NCBI GenBank assembly: GCA_002364735.1
Contig: DEZB01000035.1
Coordinates: forward strand, 1-64,000
Direction: 5' to 3'
Source of the DNA: Bacteroidales bacterium UBA3143
GTDB lineage: Bacteria > Bacteroidota > Bacteroidia > Bacteroidales > Dysgonomonadaceae
Length of the DNA stretch: 64,000 nucleotides
Shown: piece by piece, positions 54,570 to 64,000 of the stretch
Position numbering within the stretch: the stretch's first letter is position 1
How the letters are laid out: each line of letters begins with the position of its first letter
The notes under the pieces: model-generated
The model's input: only the letters and a program-made list of their open reading frames with translations
Databases searched by the model: none
Told to the model about the DNA's origin: nothing
Position numbers and translations under genes: made by a program

Positions 54570-57455
54570 ATGAAAAAGTTAGCAATTACATCCACTCTTC
54601 TATTGTGTTCGCTATTTGTTTTATTATCAAAAAACCCTTTAAGCGTGAAAGAATATACCCTACGGAATGGTTTAACTGTATGGTTAAACGAAGACAAGTC
54701 TCAGCCCAAAGTAATAGGAAGTATCATTGTTAAAGCTGGAGCGAAAGAATCTCCCAACACTGGCTTGGCGCATTACTTTGAACACATAATGTTTAAAGGA
54801 ACTGAAAAGATAGGAACAACCAACTACGATGAAGAAAAAGTATGGTTGGATGCTATTTCAGAAAAGTATGATGAATTAGCTGGTTCGACGGATGCTGAAA
54901 AACGTTTGGACATTCAAAAAGAGATCAACGACCTATCAATAAAGGCTGCTGAATTTGTAATCCCCAATGAGTTTAATAAACTTATATCGCAATATGGAGG
55001 AACAGGTTTAAATGCAGGTACGTCATATGATTACACAATGTATTTCAATACATTCACTCCGCAGTACATGCAACAATGGTGCGAAATAAACAGCGAACGA
55101 TTAATCAATCCTGTCTTCAGGATGTTTCAGAGTGAACTGGAAACAGTGTATGAAGAGAAAAACATGTTTGTTGATATGTTGGGCAGTCAAGCTGCTGAAA
55201 AGATAATTGAGCAGTTTTTCAAACCACATCCTTACCAATTTCCAATTATTGGGAGTACCGAGAACCTCAAGAACCCTCGTCTCTCGGAAATGGAGGAGTT
55301 TTTCAATACCTATTATGTAGCTAACAATATGGGATTGGTGTTGAGTGGTCACTTTGATGCTGAAGAGATGTTACCTTTATTAGAAGCTACTTTTGGAAAA
55401 GTAAAGCCAGGCTCGGTAAAAAAAGAAGCTGTTGAAATGCCCGCTCCAATAAATGGTAAAGTAGATTTTAGTGCCAAAATACCTATCCCTTTTGTTAGAG
55501 CAAATGCTTTGTTATGGAGAGGGGTTCCATCAAATCATCCTGATGAAGTCGCTTTGAGCTTGGCTATGTCTTTCCTGAGTAATGAAAATAAGACTGGTTT
55601 GCTTGATAAACTCACGATAGATGGCAAGCTAATGATGGCTGTTGCTCTACCCCTAAGCCTGAATGATGCAGGAGCTATTGCTTTGATTGCCATTCCTAAT
55701 ATCCCATTTCAGACGTATGGCTCTGCGCAAAAACTTCTTTTCGGTGCTTTAGATAAGATTAAGAATGGAGAGGTTTCAGATGAAATGTTTCAAAGTCTGA
55801 AGTTGGAGCAACAACGTAAATATTTATTAGAGTTGGAAAGCTTGGATAAACGCAACCAGAAGATGATAGAGGTGTTTGCGAAAGGCATAACCTGGAGTGA
55901 ATACCTAAAGCAAACGGAGAAGATAAAATCGATCACCAAACAAGATGTGATTGATGCTGCGAACAAATATTTCTCAAATAACTATTTCGACGTAAAGAAG
56001 AAAACAGGGAAATACCCGAACGCCAAAATATCAAAACCCCCATTCAAACCTATTGAGGCTGTGAACAAAGAACAGGAATCTGCTTATAGTAAATGGTTAG
56101 AAACGCTGGATAAAATGGAGTTTACTCCGCGCTATCTTGACTTTGAAGGTGACGGACATTCCGTGTCTTTGGGAGACAATTCTCTTGTTCAACTATATCA
56201 TACCCACAATGATATAAACAATGTGTTTAACTTGAACATGACTTTTAAAATAGGAAACCGTCAGCTTCCAACCCTTACACCGCTGGTCTCATATTTGAAC
56301 TATTTGGGTACAAACACATACACTGTCGATCAGTTCAATCAAGAGTTGCAACAATTGGGCAGCACATTAAATTTCGAAGCTCATGCTAATTCGTTTTCTA
56401 TTTCAATTGAAGGATTTGATAACGCATTTGAAGAGACATTCAAATTAATAAGCCACTTTCTCTACAACTTGAAGCCAGACAAATCTAAATTGAAAAAGCT
56501 GACCAAAGAAAAGAAGTTAGAAGATAAAGCAATTCGAAAATCGCCTGATGAGTTAAGCAAAGCAATCGCAGAGAAAGTAAAATTTGGTGAGGCTTCAGAT
56601 TATATGACTCGTTTATCAATTAAGGAGTTGAAGCAAGTTTCAGCAGACGAATTTATTGTTGATTTGAAGAAGGTGCTTTCAACTGAAGCAAGCTTTCATT
56701 ATTCTGGCACTCTAACGCAAGAGCAAGTTTCAAAAATTTTTACTCAGAACTTTCGGGTGAACGAAGTACTATTGAATTCTAATAATCCTAACTACAAAGA
56801 CGGAATCACTTATTCAAAACCAAAAGTGTTCTTCTTCAACGATCCTAAAGCAACTCAAAGCATTGTTCAGGCTTATATTTTGGGACCGATTCAAAACAGC
56901 AATAATGAGAAAAACCTTTCTAAGCTATTCAACTCTTATTTTGGCTCGGGAATGGGTTCATTGATGTTTCAAGAGATACGTGAGTTTCGTTCATTGGCCT
57001 ATCGCGCCAGTTCTTCTGTGGAAAATCCTCCCATTAAGCTAAATAACAAAGCGATGCGCATTAATCTCTTTTTGTCTACACAAGCAGATAAAACTACTGA
57101 GGCTTTAGAGGCTGTTGAGTCATTGCTTGCAGATATGCCATTGAGCGAAGAACGCTTAAAACAAGCCAAGGAGAGTTTGATTAATCAGGCACAAAGTGCA
57201 TATCCCAATTTTAGACAAAAAACAGAGCGGATTGCGTCATACAAGCAAATTGGCTACAATGAAGATCCGAACAAATTGGTTGTTGAAGATGTTTCGAAAA
57301 TGAAGCTACAAGACTTGGAAGATTTCTATCAGAAAAACATTCAAGGTAAAACTGTAGTTTACATTGTGGTTGGGAATAAAAAAAAGATAGATATGGCGCA
57401 GTTAGAAAACTTTGGCAAAATAGAGGAGCTAAAAGAGAAAGACTTTTTGAAGTAG
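54570..57455 (+). CDS. M16 family zinc metallopeptidase
   Basis: This 961-residue insulinase/pitrilysin-type peptidase is preceded by a signal peptide and therefore periplasmic. The inverted zinc motif is HYFEH at 68-72, with Glu71 catalytic. The third ligand is probably in the Glu cluster ELETVYEEK (about 188-196), after an inserted helical stretch (about 85-130) that lengthens the usual spacing. The C-terminal half (about 500-960) is the second, inactive M16 homology unit with REFRSLAYRASS near 795. A single-chain two-unit form degrades peptides of modest size in a closed chamber. A -7-like TATTTTTG is at 54521-54528. Confidence 0.92.
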   Translation: MKKLAITSTLLLCSLFVLLSKNPLSVKEYTLRNGLTVWLNEDKSQPKVIGSIIVKAGAKESPNTGLAHYFEHIMFKGTEKIGTTNYDEEKVWLDAISEKYDELAGSTDAEKRLDIQKEINDLSIKAAEFVIPNEFNKLISQYGGTGLNAGTSYDYTMYFNTFTPQYMQQWCEINSERLINPVFRMFQSELETVYEEKNMFVDMLGSQAAEKIIEQFFKPHPYQFPIIGSTENLKNPRLSEMEEFFNTYYVANNMGLVLSGHFDAEEMLPLLEATFGKVKPGSVKKEAVEMPAPINGKVDFSAKIPIPFVRANALLWRGVPSNHPDEVALSLAMSFLSNENKTGLLDKLTIDGKLMMAVALPLSLNDAGAIALIAIPNIPFQTYGSAQKLLFGALDKIKNGEVSDEMFQSLKLEQQRKYLLELESLDKRNQKMIEVFAKGITWSEYLKQTEKIKSITKQDVIDAANKYFSNNYFDVKKKTGKYPNAKISKPPFKPIEAVNKEQESAYSKWLETLDKMEFTPRYLDFEGDGHSVSLGDNSLVQLYHTHNDINNVFNLNMTFKIGNRQLPTLTPLVSYLNYLGTNTYTVDQFNQELQQLGSTLNFEAHANSFSISIEGFDNAFEETFKLISHFLYNLKPDKSKLKKLTKEKKLEDKAIRKSPDELSKAIAEKVKFGEASDYMTRLSIKELKQVSADEFIVDLKKVLSTEASFHYSGTLTQEQVSKIFTQNFRVNEVLLNSNNPNYKDGITYSKPKVFFFNDPKATQSIVQAYILGPIQNSNNEKNLSKLFNSYFGSGMGSLMFQEIREFRSLAYRASSSVENPPIKLNNKAMRINLFLSTQADKTTEALEAVESLLADMPLSEERLKQAKESLINQAQSAYPNFRQKTERIASYKQIGYNEDPNKLVVEDVSKMKLQDLEDFYQKNIQGKTVVYIVVGNKKKIDMAQLENFGKIEELKEKDFLK

Positions 57456-57493
57456 TTTGTATTTTAGATATATAGAAGCGAGAGCAAATATAA

Positions 57494-57529
57494 AAAAAGG
57501 ATGCATTGTTAATCAACTGCATCCTTTTT
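57494..57529. terminator. Terminator between convergent genes
   Basis: AAAAAGGATGCA (57494-57505) pairs perfectly with TGCATCCTTTTT (57518-57529). It lies between the M16 peptidase and the 3' end of the mannan operon and has A/T tracts on both sides. Confidence 0.85.
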
Positions 57530-57534
57530 CTATA

Positions 57535-58725
57535 TTAAAACCTTTCTAAAATCTCTAAACACATTCGACCGTTGTGATAAGGACATTTCCAAATGCCTGC
57601 TTTATCGTCTATTTTATTTATAGAGCCAACTTCGTAAACACTCCAAAACCATTCGCCATTCTCCCAATCAATAAGGTTGCTTTTGATATACTTCAAACAC
57701 GATAGGGCTTTATCTAATGAATTGTCATCGTTGTAATACTGATAGTGATTGACAAAGCCGATTACTGCTTCTGCTTGCACCCACCAATGTCTCTCTTTAT
57801 CGACATGTCCGGTATGGTAGTTTTTCTCATATATCATGCTTCCATCTGATTGTAATCCTTCTTCGGCCGCTTTCACAATACGCAGAACTATAGCGTGAAC
57901 TTTGGTCAAAGTATTGCTATCGTTCAGAATTAGCGCAGCCTCATACAGCAACCACGATGCTTCTATATCATGCCCATAAGAAACTACTTTACTTTTAGAG
58001 TTCCAGTAAGAATCGAAAAACAAGTTGAGGTGATTAGTTTGCTCATCAATTATCTTATCTAAAAACAAATTAATTAAATTCTTTAGCTGTTTTTTCAGGG
58101 AGTCATCTTTCCAAATGCGATAAAGATTGGTGTAAGGTTCTAAAATATGCAAGTGCGTATTCATTGTCTTTTGCTCATTTGCATCTTTCTCACTCAGTCG
58201 CATATCTTCAATTAGCTCCCAATCATAGGTGAATGCTTCCAGATAACCATTGTTTTCTGTGTCAAAACTATGATCTTCTATTGCTTTAAACAGTTTTATG
58301 GCATATTCCAATGCCTCTTTATCCTTGGTCGCTCTGTAGTATTCGCTTAATCCGTATATGGCAAAACCTTGTGCATAAATTTGTTTCTTTGTTTCAATGG
58401 GATTGCCTTTGTAGTCAACCAGCCAATAAATACCACCATGCTCCTTATCATAGAAGTAATCTAAAAGATAATCTTTCGCTCTTTTTGCAATTTGCAAATA
58501 GGCTTCATCTTTACAAACTCGATAAGCTGCAGCGTAAGTCCAAAGGATTCGCGCATTCAATACAGCCCCTTTGGGAGCATCCCGTTTTATTACTTCTTCA
58601 CCAGTAATACGTCCCAAAAAACCTCCATTCTCTGTATCTATCAAATTATTCATCCAATAGGGGAGGATGTTTTCTTTTAGAATTTCATTCACTTCAGTTC
58701 TTAGTTGCCCAACTTTTTCATTCAT
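57535..58725 (-). CDS. AGE family 2-epimerase (cellobiose/mannobiose 2-epimerase)
   Basis: This 396-residue cytoplasmic (alpha/alpha)6-barrel epimerase starts at the ATG at 58725; the frame extends two codons to a TTG. It shows the N-acylglucosamine 2-epimerase/cellobiose epimerase pattern: NARILWTYAAAYR near 57-69, HLHILEPYTNLYR near 184-196 with a catalytic His, SYGHDIEASWLLYEA near 240, and RHWWVQAEAVIGF near 306. In this operon it should convert beta-1,4-mannobiose to mannosylglucose, the substrate of the GH130 enzyme. Last gene in the operon. Confidence 0.88.
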   Translation of the reverse strand: MNEKVGQLRTEVNEILKENILPYWMNNLIDTENGGFLGRITGEEVIKRDAPKGAVLNARILWTYAAAYRVCKDEAYLQIAKRAKDYLLDYFYDKEHGGIYWLVDYKGNPIETKKQIYAQGFAIYGLSEYYRATKDKEALEYAIKLFKAIEDHSFDTENNGYLEAFTYDWELIEDMRLSEKDANEQKTMNTHLHILEPYTNLYRIWKDDSLKKQLKNLINLFLDKIIDEQTNHLNLFFDSYWNSKSKVVSYGHDIEASWLLYEAALILNDSNTLTKVHAIVLRIVKAAEEGLQSDGSMIYEKNYHTGHVDKERHWWVQAEAVIGFVNHYQYYNDDNSLDKALSCLKYIKSNLIDWENGEWFWSVYEVGSINKIDDKAGIWKCPYHNGRMCLEILERF

Positions 58726-58743
58726 TACCAATACCCATTATAT

Positions 58744-60132
58744 TTATGCTTCGTGATTTCTTCTTGTTTCCAATTGGCTTACAATTTTCTCCATCTTCTT
58801 CTCGCTCAATGGGTACATTGAAATAAAGATTACTGAAAGAACAGTACCTATTGCAGGCAATATGCTCATGAACATTTTGATGCCTGTCAGTGTCTCCGCA
58901 CTTTGCACTTGATTTGCCTGAAATCCGTAATATGCCAATAACCAACCAGTAAGCGCACTTCCAATGGCCCATCCAAACTTCTGACTCATGGATGATGAGC
59001 TAAAGATGAGACCCGTAGCCCTATTACCTGTTTGCAATTCAGAATAATCTGTGCAATCTGCATACATGGACCAAAGCAATGGGAAGATGCTTCCAGCACA
59101 AATGCTAATCAACACTTGGAATACAAAAATAAGCGCAAGTTGTTCTTTTGAAAACCAAAAAAAGATGACACTCAAAATTGATGCAATGGCCATAGCACCA
59201 AGATAAGTGTTTTTCTTTCCAATCCTGTTGCTAATAGGTGCAGCCAAAACCACTCCAACTATGTTGGCGACTTGCCCAATGGCAAGATAAAGACCACTTA
59301 ACACAAACGAGAAACCAAAAAGAGAAACATTCGTAAATGATTCTTCAACAATGAAATATTTAAAATAATAGACAGTTGCTCCATCTCTAATAGAGTTGAA
59401 TACAAGCGCTGAAATTCCAGCTCCCAAAAGAATCCACCATGGTTTGTTTTTAGCTAAATCTCGGAGGTCTTCTTTTAATTTTGCTTGTTTTTGTTTTATG
59501 GGCTTGACCCTTTCTCTTGTTAGAGCAAATGTGAGAACAAAAAGAATTACACATATTACAGCAATTACTCCCACGCCCATTGTCCAACCTTTTTGTTGTG
59601 CAATGATATCTGCATTATCACCACTAAATAAATTTACAATGGGCATGAAAAGTAGAAGTGCAATGAAACTGCCAATATATGCAAATGACATTCTGAAAGT
59701 AGCCAATGTATTTCTGTCTTTCGGATTAGGACTCATCACCCCCAATAATGACGCATAAGGCACATTTACAACTGTGTAAACACCCATCATTAACGAATAG
59801 GTGATGTATGCATAAATTATCTTGCCAGTCATACCCAGCGAAGGTGTTGTAAACGTTAAAACACCAATAATGCCAAAAGGAAAAGCACCCCATAGTATGT
59901 ATGGACGAAATTTACCCCACTTAGTGGTTGTTCTGTCAGCAATAGCACCCATTACAGGATCGCTTAATGAATCCCAAATTCGTGTTATAAGAAACATTGT
60001 TCCCACAATAGCTGCAGGCAATCCAAAGATATCAGTATAAAATATCATTAGATAGGAGCCAAACAGCTTCCAAAACATAGACGAAGCCATGTCTCCAAAA
60101 CCATATCCTATCTTTTCTTTCAGTTTTATCAT
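58744..60132 (-). CDS. GPH-family sugar:cation symporter
   Basis: This 462-residue transporter of the glycoside-pentoside-hexuronide family within the major facilitator superfamily has about twelve membrane helices. Early motifs are KIGYGFGDMASSMFW and the diagnostic RIWDSLSDPVMGAIADRT with TKWGKFRPYILWG (about 50-80), which bind cation and sugar. In beta-mannan operons of this phylum this gene imports manno-oligosaccharides across the inner membrane. Gaps of 12 and 18 bp to its neighbours show co-transcription. Confidence 0.9.
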   Translation of the reverse strand: MIKLKEKIGYGFGDMASSMFWKLFGSYLMIFYTDIFGLPAAIVGTMFLITRIWDSLSDPVMGAIADRTTTKWGKFRPYILWGAFPFGIIGVLTFTTPSLGMTGKIIYAYITYSLMMGVYTVVNVPYASLLGVMSPNPKDRNTLATFRMSFAYIGSFIALLLFMPIVNLFSGDNADIIAQQKGWTMGVGVIAVICVILFVLTFALTRERVKPIKQKQAKLKEDLRDLAKNKPWWILLGAGISALVFNSIRDGATVYYFKYFIVEESFTNVSLFGFSFVLSGLYLAIGQVANIVGVVLAAPISNRIGKKNTYLGAMAIASILSVIFFWFSKEQLALIFVFQVLISICAGSIFPLLWSMYADCTDYSELQTGNRATGLIFSSSSMSQKFGWAIGSALTGWLLAYYGFQANQVQSAETLTGIKMFMSILPAIGTVLSVIFISMYPLSEKKMEKIVSQLETRRNHEA

Positions 60133-60144
60133 AAGGCTCTAAAT

Positions 60145-61323
60145 TTACAAACTTTTCATGATAGGTAAATTGTTTTCAATTTGTTTTTTCAATGTTTCTA
60201 CTGATGATGCTGACGTAAAACCATCCTCAGGTGTATTTAAACAATAGTCTACTAATCTTTCTAATGTTGATGTTGCTACGTGCATGCGAGTATCGGATGA
60301 GGCATAATAAATAAAAACTGTGCCATCGTCATCAGCTATCCAACCATTACTAAATAGAACATTTGAAACATCCCCAACCCTTTCTATATCTTCGGGTGCC
60401 ATGAAGTAACCTCCTGGTGATGCTATCAATTCAGAAGGATCATCCAATGAAGTCATGTATAGATATAACACATACCTTAATCCAGCAGCACATCCTCTCA
60501 CTCCGTGAGCCATATGTAGCCAGCCTTGAGGAGTTTTAAGAGGTGCGGGGCCTTCTCCATTTTTCACTTCTTTAATCGTGTGGTAGTAACGGCGGTCTAT
60601 TATCTTCTCGTCAGCAATTTCGGCATTTATAATGTCCTCTACCAAAGCCCAACCAATGCCCGATCCGCTACCAGCATCTATAAATCCATCTTGTGGACGC
60701 GTATAAAGCGCATACTTGCCATCTACAAACTCTGGGTGAAGCACCACATTTCGTTGTTGACTCGAAGATTTTAAATCCGGCAAGCGTTCCCAATTTATCA
60801 AGTCTTTTGTACGAGCTATGCCTGCTGCAGCAATAGCAGATGATAAATCATTTTCGTGTGCTTTGGGGTCTTTTCGTTCTGCACAAAAAAAACCATAAAT
60901 CCAGCCATCTTCGTGTTGTATAAGACGCATATCATACATATTGGTGGCAGGATTTTCTGTTTCAGGCATGTTTATGGGATAATCCCAGAATCTGAAATTA
61001 TCTATCCCATTCAGACTTTCAGCAATGGCAAAAAAAGATTTTCTATCGGCGCCTTCTATTCTAACAACCAACACATATTTATCGTTCCATTTGATTGCAC
61101 CCGAATTCATGGTTGCATTTATTCCAATTCTTTCCATCAAAAAAGGATTGGTTTTTTCATTTAGATCATACCTCCAATGTATGGGGGCGTGTTCACCAGT
61201 CAGAATTGGATTTGCATATCTTTGATACCAACCATTAGATGTAGTGGTAGGTTTGTTCTCTCTTTCGATGAGCTTGTTGTGGTCATTCAATAAAGCCCTT
61301 ATTTTTGAGTTGTAAGAGTTCAT
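60145..61323 (-). CDS. GH130 beta-1,4-mannosylglucose phosphorylase
   Basis: This 392-residue five-bladed beta-propeller phosphorylase splits 4-O-beta-D-mannosyl-D-glucose with phosphate into mannose-1-phosphate and glucose. Asp131 in NMYDMRL sits at the position of the general acid described for the Bacteroides fragilis enzyme. Family markers are RYANPILTGEHAPIHWRYD, the phosphate-binding SSQQRNVVLHPEF, and MAHGVRGCAAGLRY. The GH130_1 assignment follows from overall resemblance and from the operon, which supplies mannosylglucose through the epimerase. No signal peptide; cytoplasmic. Confidence 0.93.
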   Translation of the reverse strand: MNSYNSKIRALLNDHNKLIERENKPTTTSNGWYQRYANPILTGEHAPIHWRYDLNEKTNPFLMERIGINATMNSGAIKWNDKYVLVVRIEGADRKSFFAIAESLNGIDNFRFWDYPINMPETENPATNMYDMRLIQHEDGWIYGFFCAERKDPKAHENDLSSAIAAAGIARTKDLINWERLPDLKSSSQQRNVVLHPEFVDGKYALYTRPQDGFIDAGSGSGIGWALVEDIINAEIADEKIIDRRYYHTIKEVKNGEGPAPLKTPQGWLHMAHGVRGCAAGLRYVLYLYMTSLDDPSELIASPGGYFMAPEDIERVGDVSNVLFSNGWIADDDGTVFIYYASSDTRMHVATSTLERLVDYCLNTPEDGFTSASSVETLKKQIENNLPIMKSL

Positions 61324-61341
61324 ATAGGTCTTTGTGTTAAT

Positions 61342-62475
61342 TTATTTATATAAGTTGGGGATATCCTTCACAAAAAGAGTTTTCGGATTATTGTAGAATT
61401 TGACAAAGTCGTCAGCGGACTTTTGTCCAGGATAAGGTGCATAATAATGGTTTGGGCGTTCACGTGCATTACGCCACAGCAGCACATAGCTTATTGGGTA
61501 TTTCTCAATAGTAGGAAGCAGCACCTCTGTCCACCAATCAGCTATTGGTATGGCTTCCAGTCCTGTTTCTGTTAATGCAATTGGCTTGTTTCTTCTTTTG
61601 CCTTCTTCTGTCAAAAACGACAAAATAGTATTTAATGTGTTTTGATAAGCCTCTATACCTTTTTCGTTGTCCCTATGATATGTGTCAAGCCCAAGCAAGT
61701 CAACATATTCATCTCCTGAATAGCGCTCCATATATATATCACCAGGGCCTTGACTATCGGGTGAGTATCCATATAAAAGATTATTCACGCCTTGTTCTTG
61801 AAAAAAGTTGTAAGTTAAAATCCATAGTTCCTTATACTCTTCAGTGGTGCAATTGTCTTTACCCCACCAAAACCAGCTACCAGTATGTTCGTGCCAAGGA
61901 CGAAAGAGTACTGGAACTTTTGTGCCATCGTCTGTTACAAGCGAATTAAAAAATTCTGCACCATATTGCAACCATGACAAAAATATTTCATGGTTTTCTC
62001 CATTTGGTAATACAGAAGTTACAACTCCTTTAGTTGCTACATCCCATGAGTCACCGCCCGTCACTGGGTTGTCCATGTGCCAGCTGATGGTAGTCATTCC
62101 TCCTCGGTTATATTGATTGATAATTTCTTGTCGCATTGTATCGAAATTGACGTTGTCGAGGCTTTCTTCACCGCCTTTTTCTATTCTTCCAATTTCAAAT
62201 CCCATCACGGCAGGGTAATCTCCTACAATGCTTTTAACATCCGATCGATCGCTGTCGCCCTCCCAAGTTACTCCGTACAATGGGTCATCTTGATGACCAA
62301 ACATAAAGCCTATTGCTGGAATTTGACTCAAGCTACGTAAAAGGGTTTGGGTTTCAATAGTATTGATGTTTGAATCTGGAGTTGAAGCATCTTCCTTGGT
62401 TGTGCTTTGCTTATTTGTACAAGCAACAAGCGAAATCAATAGGGCTATGACTGCTAAATAATTAAATACTTTCAT
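61342..62475 (-). CDS. GH26 endo-beta-1,4-mannanase lipoprotein
   Basis: This 377-residue lipoprotein (LLISLVAC, Cys19) has a Ser/Thr/Asp linker followed by a GH26 (beta/alpha)8 catalytic domain. The acid/base is Glu196 in FRPWHEHTGSWFWWG and the nucleophile Glu303 in ALTETGLE. SWHMDNPVTGGDSWD and the C-terminal YVLLWRNARERPNHYYAPYPG complete the active-site cleft. It cuts mannan or glucomannan to mannobiose at the cell surface or in the periplasm. First gene of the operon. The -7-like TACTTTTG on the minus strand (62570-62563) is its probable promoter. Confidence 0.93.
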   Translation of the reverse strand: MKVFNYLAVIALLISLVACTNKQSTTKEDASTPDSNINTIETQTLLRSLSQIPAIGFMFGHQDDPLYGVTWEGDSDRSDVKSIVGDYPAVMGFEIGRIEKGGEESLDNVNFDTMRQEIINQYNRGGMTTISWHMDNPVTGGDSWDVATKGVVTSVLPNGENHEIFLSWLQYGAEFFNSLVTDDGTKVPVLFRPWHEHTGSWFWWGKDNCTTEEYKELWILTYNFFQEQGVNNLLYGYSPDSQGPGDIYMERYSGDEYVDLLGLDTYHRDNEKGIEAYQNTLNTILSFLTEEGKRRNKPIALTETGLEAIPIADWWTEVLLPTIEKYPISYVLLWRNARERPNHYYAPYPGQKSADDFVKFYNNPKTLFVKDIPNLYK

Positions 62476-62562
62476 TATGCATTTCGTTTTTTTTGTTTGA
62501 CCTTGAATGGAGTTTATAGCGTAAAAAAATTATTGAATTGAATTTTTTTGCTTTATTTCAAA

Positions 62563-62570
62563 CAAAAGTA
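62563..62570 (-). promoter_or_regulatory. -7 box upstream of the mannan operon
   Basis: TACTTTTG on the coding strand fits TAnnTTTG, 88 bp upstream of the mannanase start. The nearest TTG is only 11 bases away, so a -33 match is absent and an activator may be needed. Confidence 0.4.
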
Positions 62571-63410
62571 TTAGAATTAATCAAGCTTATTATTGTATTA
62601 TTTATCTTATACTGGTACTTTGTTGCTTTATTTATTCATTTGAAGATATATGCTTATAATATGCTAAAATAGCACCATGTTAATTATGGCTCTTATTATA
62701 TTTTTGTGAGGTATTTATACTTATTGAAATAGCTGTTATCTCTTATTTAAGTCTTGAACGAAAAAGGTCAGGTTGCTTGTTCCTTTCCTTGTCAGCTGCC
62801 AACCTAAAGTTCTAACTTTACTCCTTTGCTATACATCCTCCTGCTATATTCTCTACTTTACTAATTTTCCTAATTCAATAAACAACTAAAAATTTGGCGC
62901 TCATCCCTTTTTTTCACTATTGCCTTCTTAAAACAGCTACTTTGAAAGGTATTTTGTAGATTGACTCTGCATGCTATGTTGTTTATTGTGGTCAATGATA
63001 GATTCACCTATAATTAAACTTTATGAATGCTGGTCTATTTAGGATAGAGCTTAACAAAATTGCTCCGATTACTACTCAATAGTAAGTTTATCTTTGTTCA
63101 GATGCTTTGAAGATAGTTCATTCTATAATATAGTTAGGTCAGGGTCTTTGGGAGTTGGTCTATCTTCGTTTTATCGGTAATGCTGTGTGAAGTAGTTGCT
63201 TTGTGTTTTGGAAATCGGTAGGAGTTGCTCTTTTAAGAGGAAATAAATTGTGGAAATGAGTAAAGCAGTGGTTTTTGGTTAGAAATCCTGCTAAAAAGTG
63301 ATTTAAGTGTAATTTATAAGAAAAAACAGCTGTGTAAAGCTTTCACTATTAGTTTCTATTGGTTATATTTGTAGGAAATATTGCTTAACACAAGCTTTAA
63401 TTATTATGCT
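62571..63410. other. Gene-free stretch of about 840 bp
   Basis: Neither strand has a supported coding frame, RNA gene or long repeat. Many short stops interrupt it. A -7-like TATATTTG at 63364-63371 probably serves the DUF6261 gene. I would have expected a mannan-responsive regulator or a SusCD pair here; neither is present. Confidence 0.5.
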
Positions 63411-64000
63411 ATGACAAAGATAAAGAAAATTGCACTAACCAAGCTGTTAAAACTTGAATTACCTGAATTTGTAGATGACATTATCAGGGCCGTATCCAAA
63501 CACAATCCTGAGGGGTTAAAACTGCAAGACCACTATGATATGCTGGTAGAGCAACTTCCAAAGATGGCGCTGCTGACAGCACCATTTGGAGCGCATCCAC
63601 TCACGAAAGAAATGCACAAAGTGCACGAGGAAAGGTTGAAATACTCTGCACTTATAACCATGCAAATGAGGGTGCTACATAAAGCAAATTTGGCAAGTAC
63701 AAAGAAGCTGGTGCAAACTGCAAAACCTGTTGTGCGTCTTTATCTGAATCATCTGAGACAAAATAATCGCTCAATTATTTCCAGAACAATTAAAGGTTTT
63801 TTCTTGCATTTAAATGACTACCCAGAACAGCGCAATGCGCTTGATGCATTGGGCTTCAAGTTCTATTTAGATGAATTGCAGAATACAAACAACTTGCATG
63901 AGGAGATGTTTATGCAACGATTGAGCGAAAAAGCTCAAAACTCGAAAGTTGATACCGCAGGTATACAGCACGAAACACAATTTCTTTTGCGAAAACTGTT
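63411..64000 (+). CDS. DUF6261 family protein, cut by the window end
   Basis: This open frame begins with ATG at 63411 and has no stop before the window edge, giving at least 196 residues. The product starts MTKIKKIALTKLLKLELPEF and is rich in helices, with QLPKMALLTAPFGAHPLTKEMHKV and RLYLNHLRQNNRSIISRTIKG. It resembles DUF6261, a family I know only from Bacteroidota, often present as several copies per genome and of unknown function. There is no signal peptide. Its long leader and isolation suggest an accessory gene. Confidence 0.75.
   Translation, partial: MTKIKKIALTKLLKLELPEFVDDIIRAVSKHNPEGLKLQDHYDMLVEQLPKMALLTAPFGAHPLTKEMHKVHEERLKYSALITMQMRVLHKANLASTKKLVQTAKPVVRLYLNHLRQNNRSIISRTIKGFFLHLNDYPEQRNALDALGFKFYLDELQNTNNLHEEMFMQRLSEKAQNSKVDTAGIQHETQFLLRKL

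Overview
The window is low-GC chromosomal DNA from a member of the Bacteroidota, most likely the Bacteroidales or a near relative. Evidence: promoters of the TTG-N19-21-TAnnTTTG type instead of -35/-10 boxes; a trpBEGDCFA operon; N-terminally lipidated proteins throughout; a CarboxypepD_reg/beta-barrel TonB-dependent receptor; Gfo/Idh/MocA oxidoreductases; serine-type sulfatases; PorT-like barrels; and families largely confined to the phylum (DUF6261, DUF6132). There is no rRNA, complete tRNA, CRISPR array, transposase or prophage gene. Most of the window is stable chromosome with small accessory islands.

Layout. 0-5.3 kb: a palindrome-rich repeat, then a minus-strand run of creD, aspartate kinase, maf and kdsA, then a 41-bp tandem repeat array. 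5.3-8.4 kb: two divergent serine-type sulfatases. 8.4-17.2 kb: mnmD, a zinc/manganese ABC uptake pair lacking its permease, DUF456, asd, rnz, an exonuclease/endonuclease/phosphatase protein, two overlapping rhomboid genes and HU. 17.2-17.9 kb: a non-coding stretch holding the 3' half of a tRNA-Lys gene. 17.9-24.3 kb: a TonB-dependent receptor and a three-gene sugar oxidoreductase/isomerase operon. 24.4-38 kb: a DsbD-type reductase, mazG, tatC/tatA, a secreted phosphatase-fold protein, pepD, an OmpH/Skp-like protein, a glycosyltransferase, MarC, enolase and an NhaD antiporter.

38.1-44.8 kb is a complete tryptophan operon. It is preceded by a consensus promoter, a leader peptide with tandem Trp codons and a terminator hairpin, which is the architecture of transcription attenuation. 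44.9-52.2 kb holds a double-MliC lipoprotein, an AI-2E family transporter, a DUF892 protein, dnaB, a LysM/periplasmic-binding-fold protein and an outer-membrane barrel. A second copy of the first repeat follows, in inverted orientation. 52.9-54.4 kb is a small ArsR-DUF6132-thioredoxin-DUF302 operon that looks like a thiol or sulfur stress module. An M16 peptidase follows.

57.5-62.5 kb is a compact beta-mannan operon on the minus strand: GH26 mannanase, GH130 mannosylglucose phosphorylase, GPH transporter and AGE-type 2-epimerase. Together these cut mannan to mannobiose, import it, epimerise it to mannosylglucose and phosphorolyse it. The window ends inside a DUF6261 gene.

The most unusual signals are non-coding: a ~370-bp palindromic element present twice in inverted orientation about 52 kb apart with identical internal spacing; a strictly 41-bp-periodic array with a palindromic core; the trp leader; and the tRNA-Lys 3' fragment. 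I found no gene set that clearly amounts to a new defence or mobile system.
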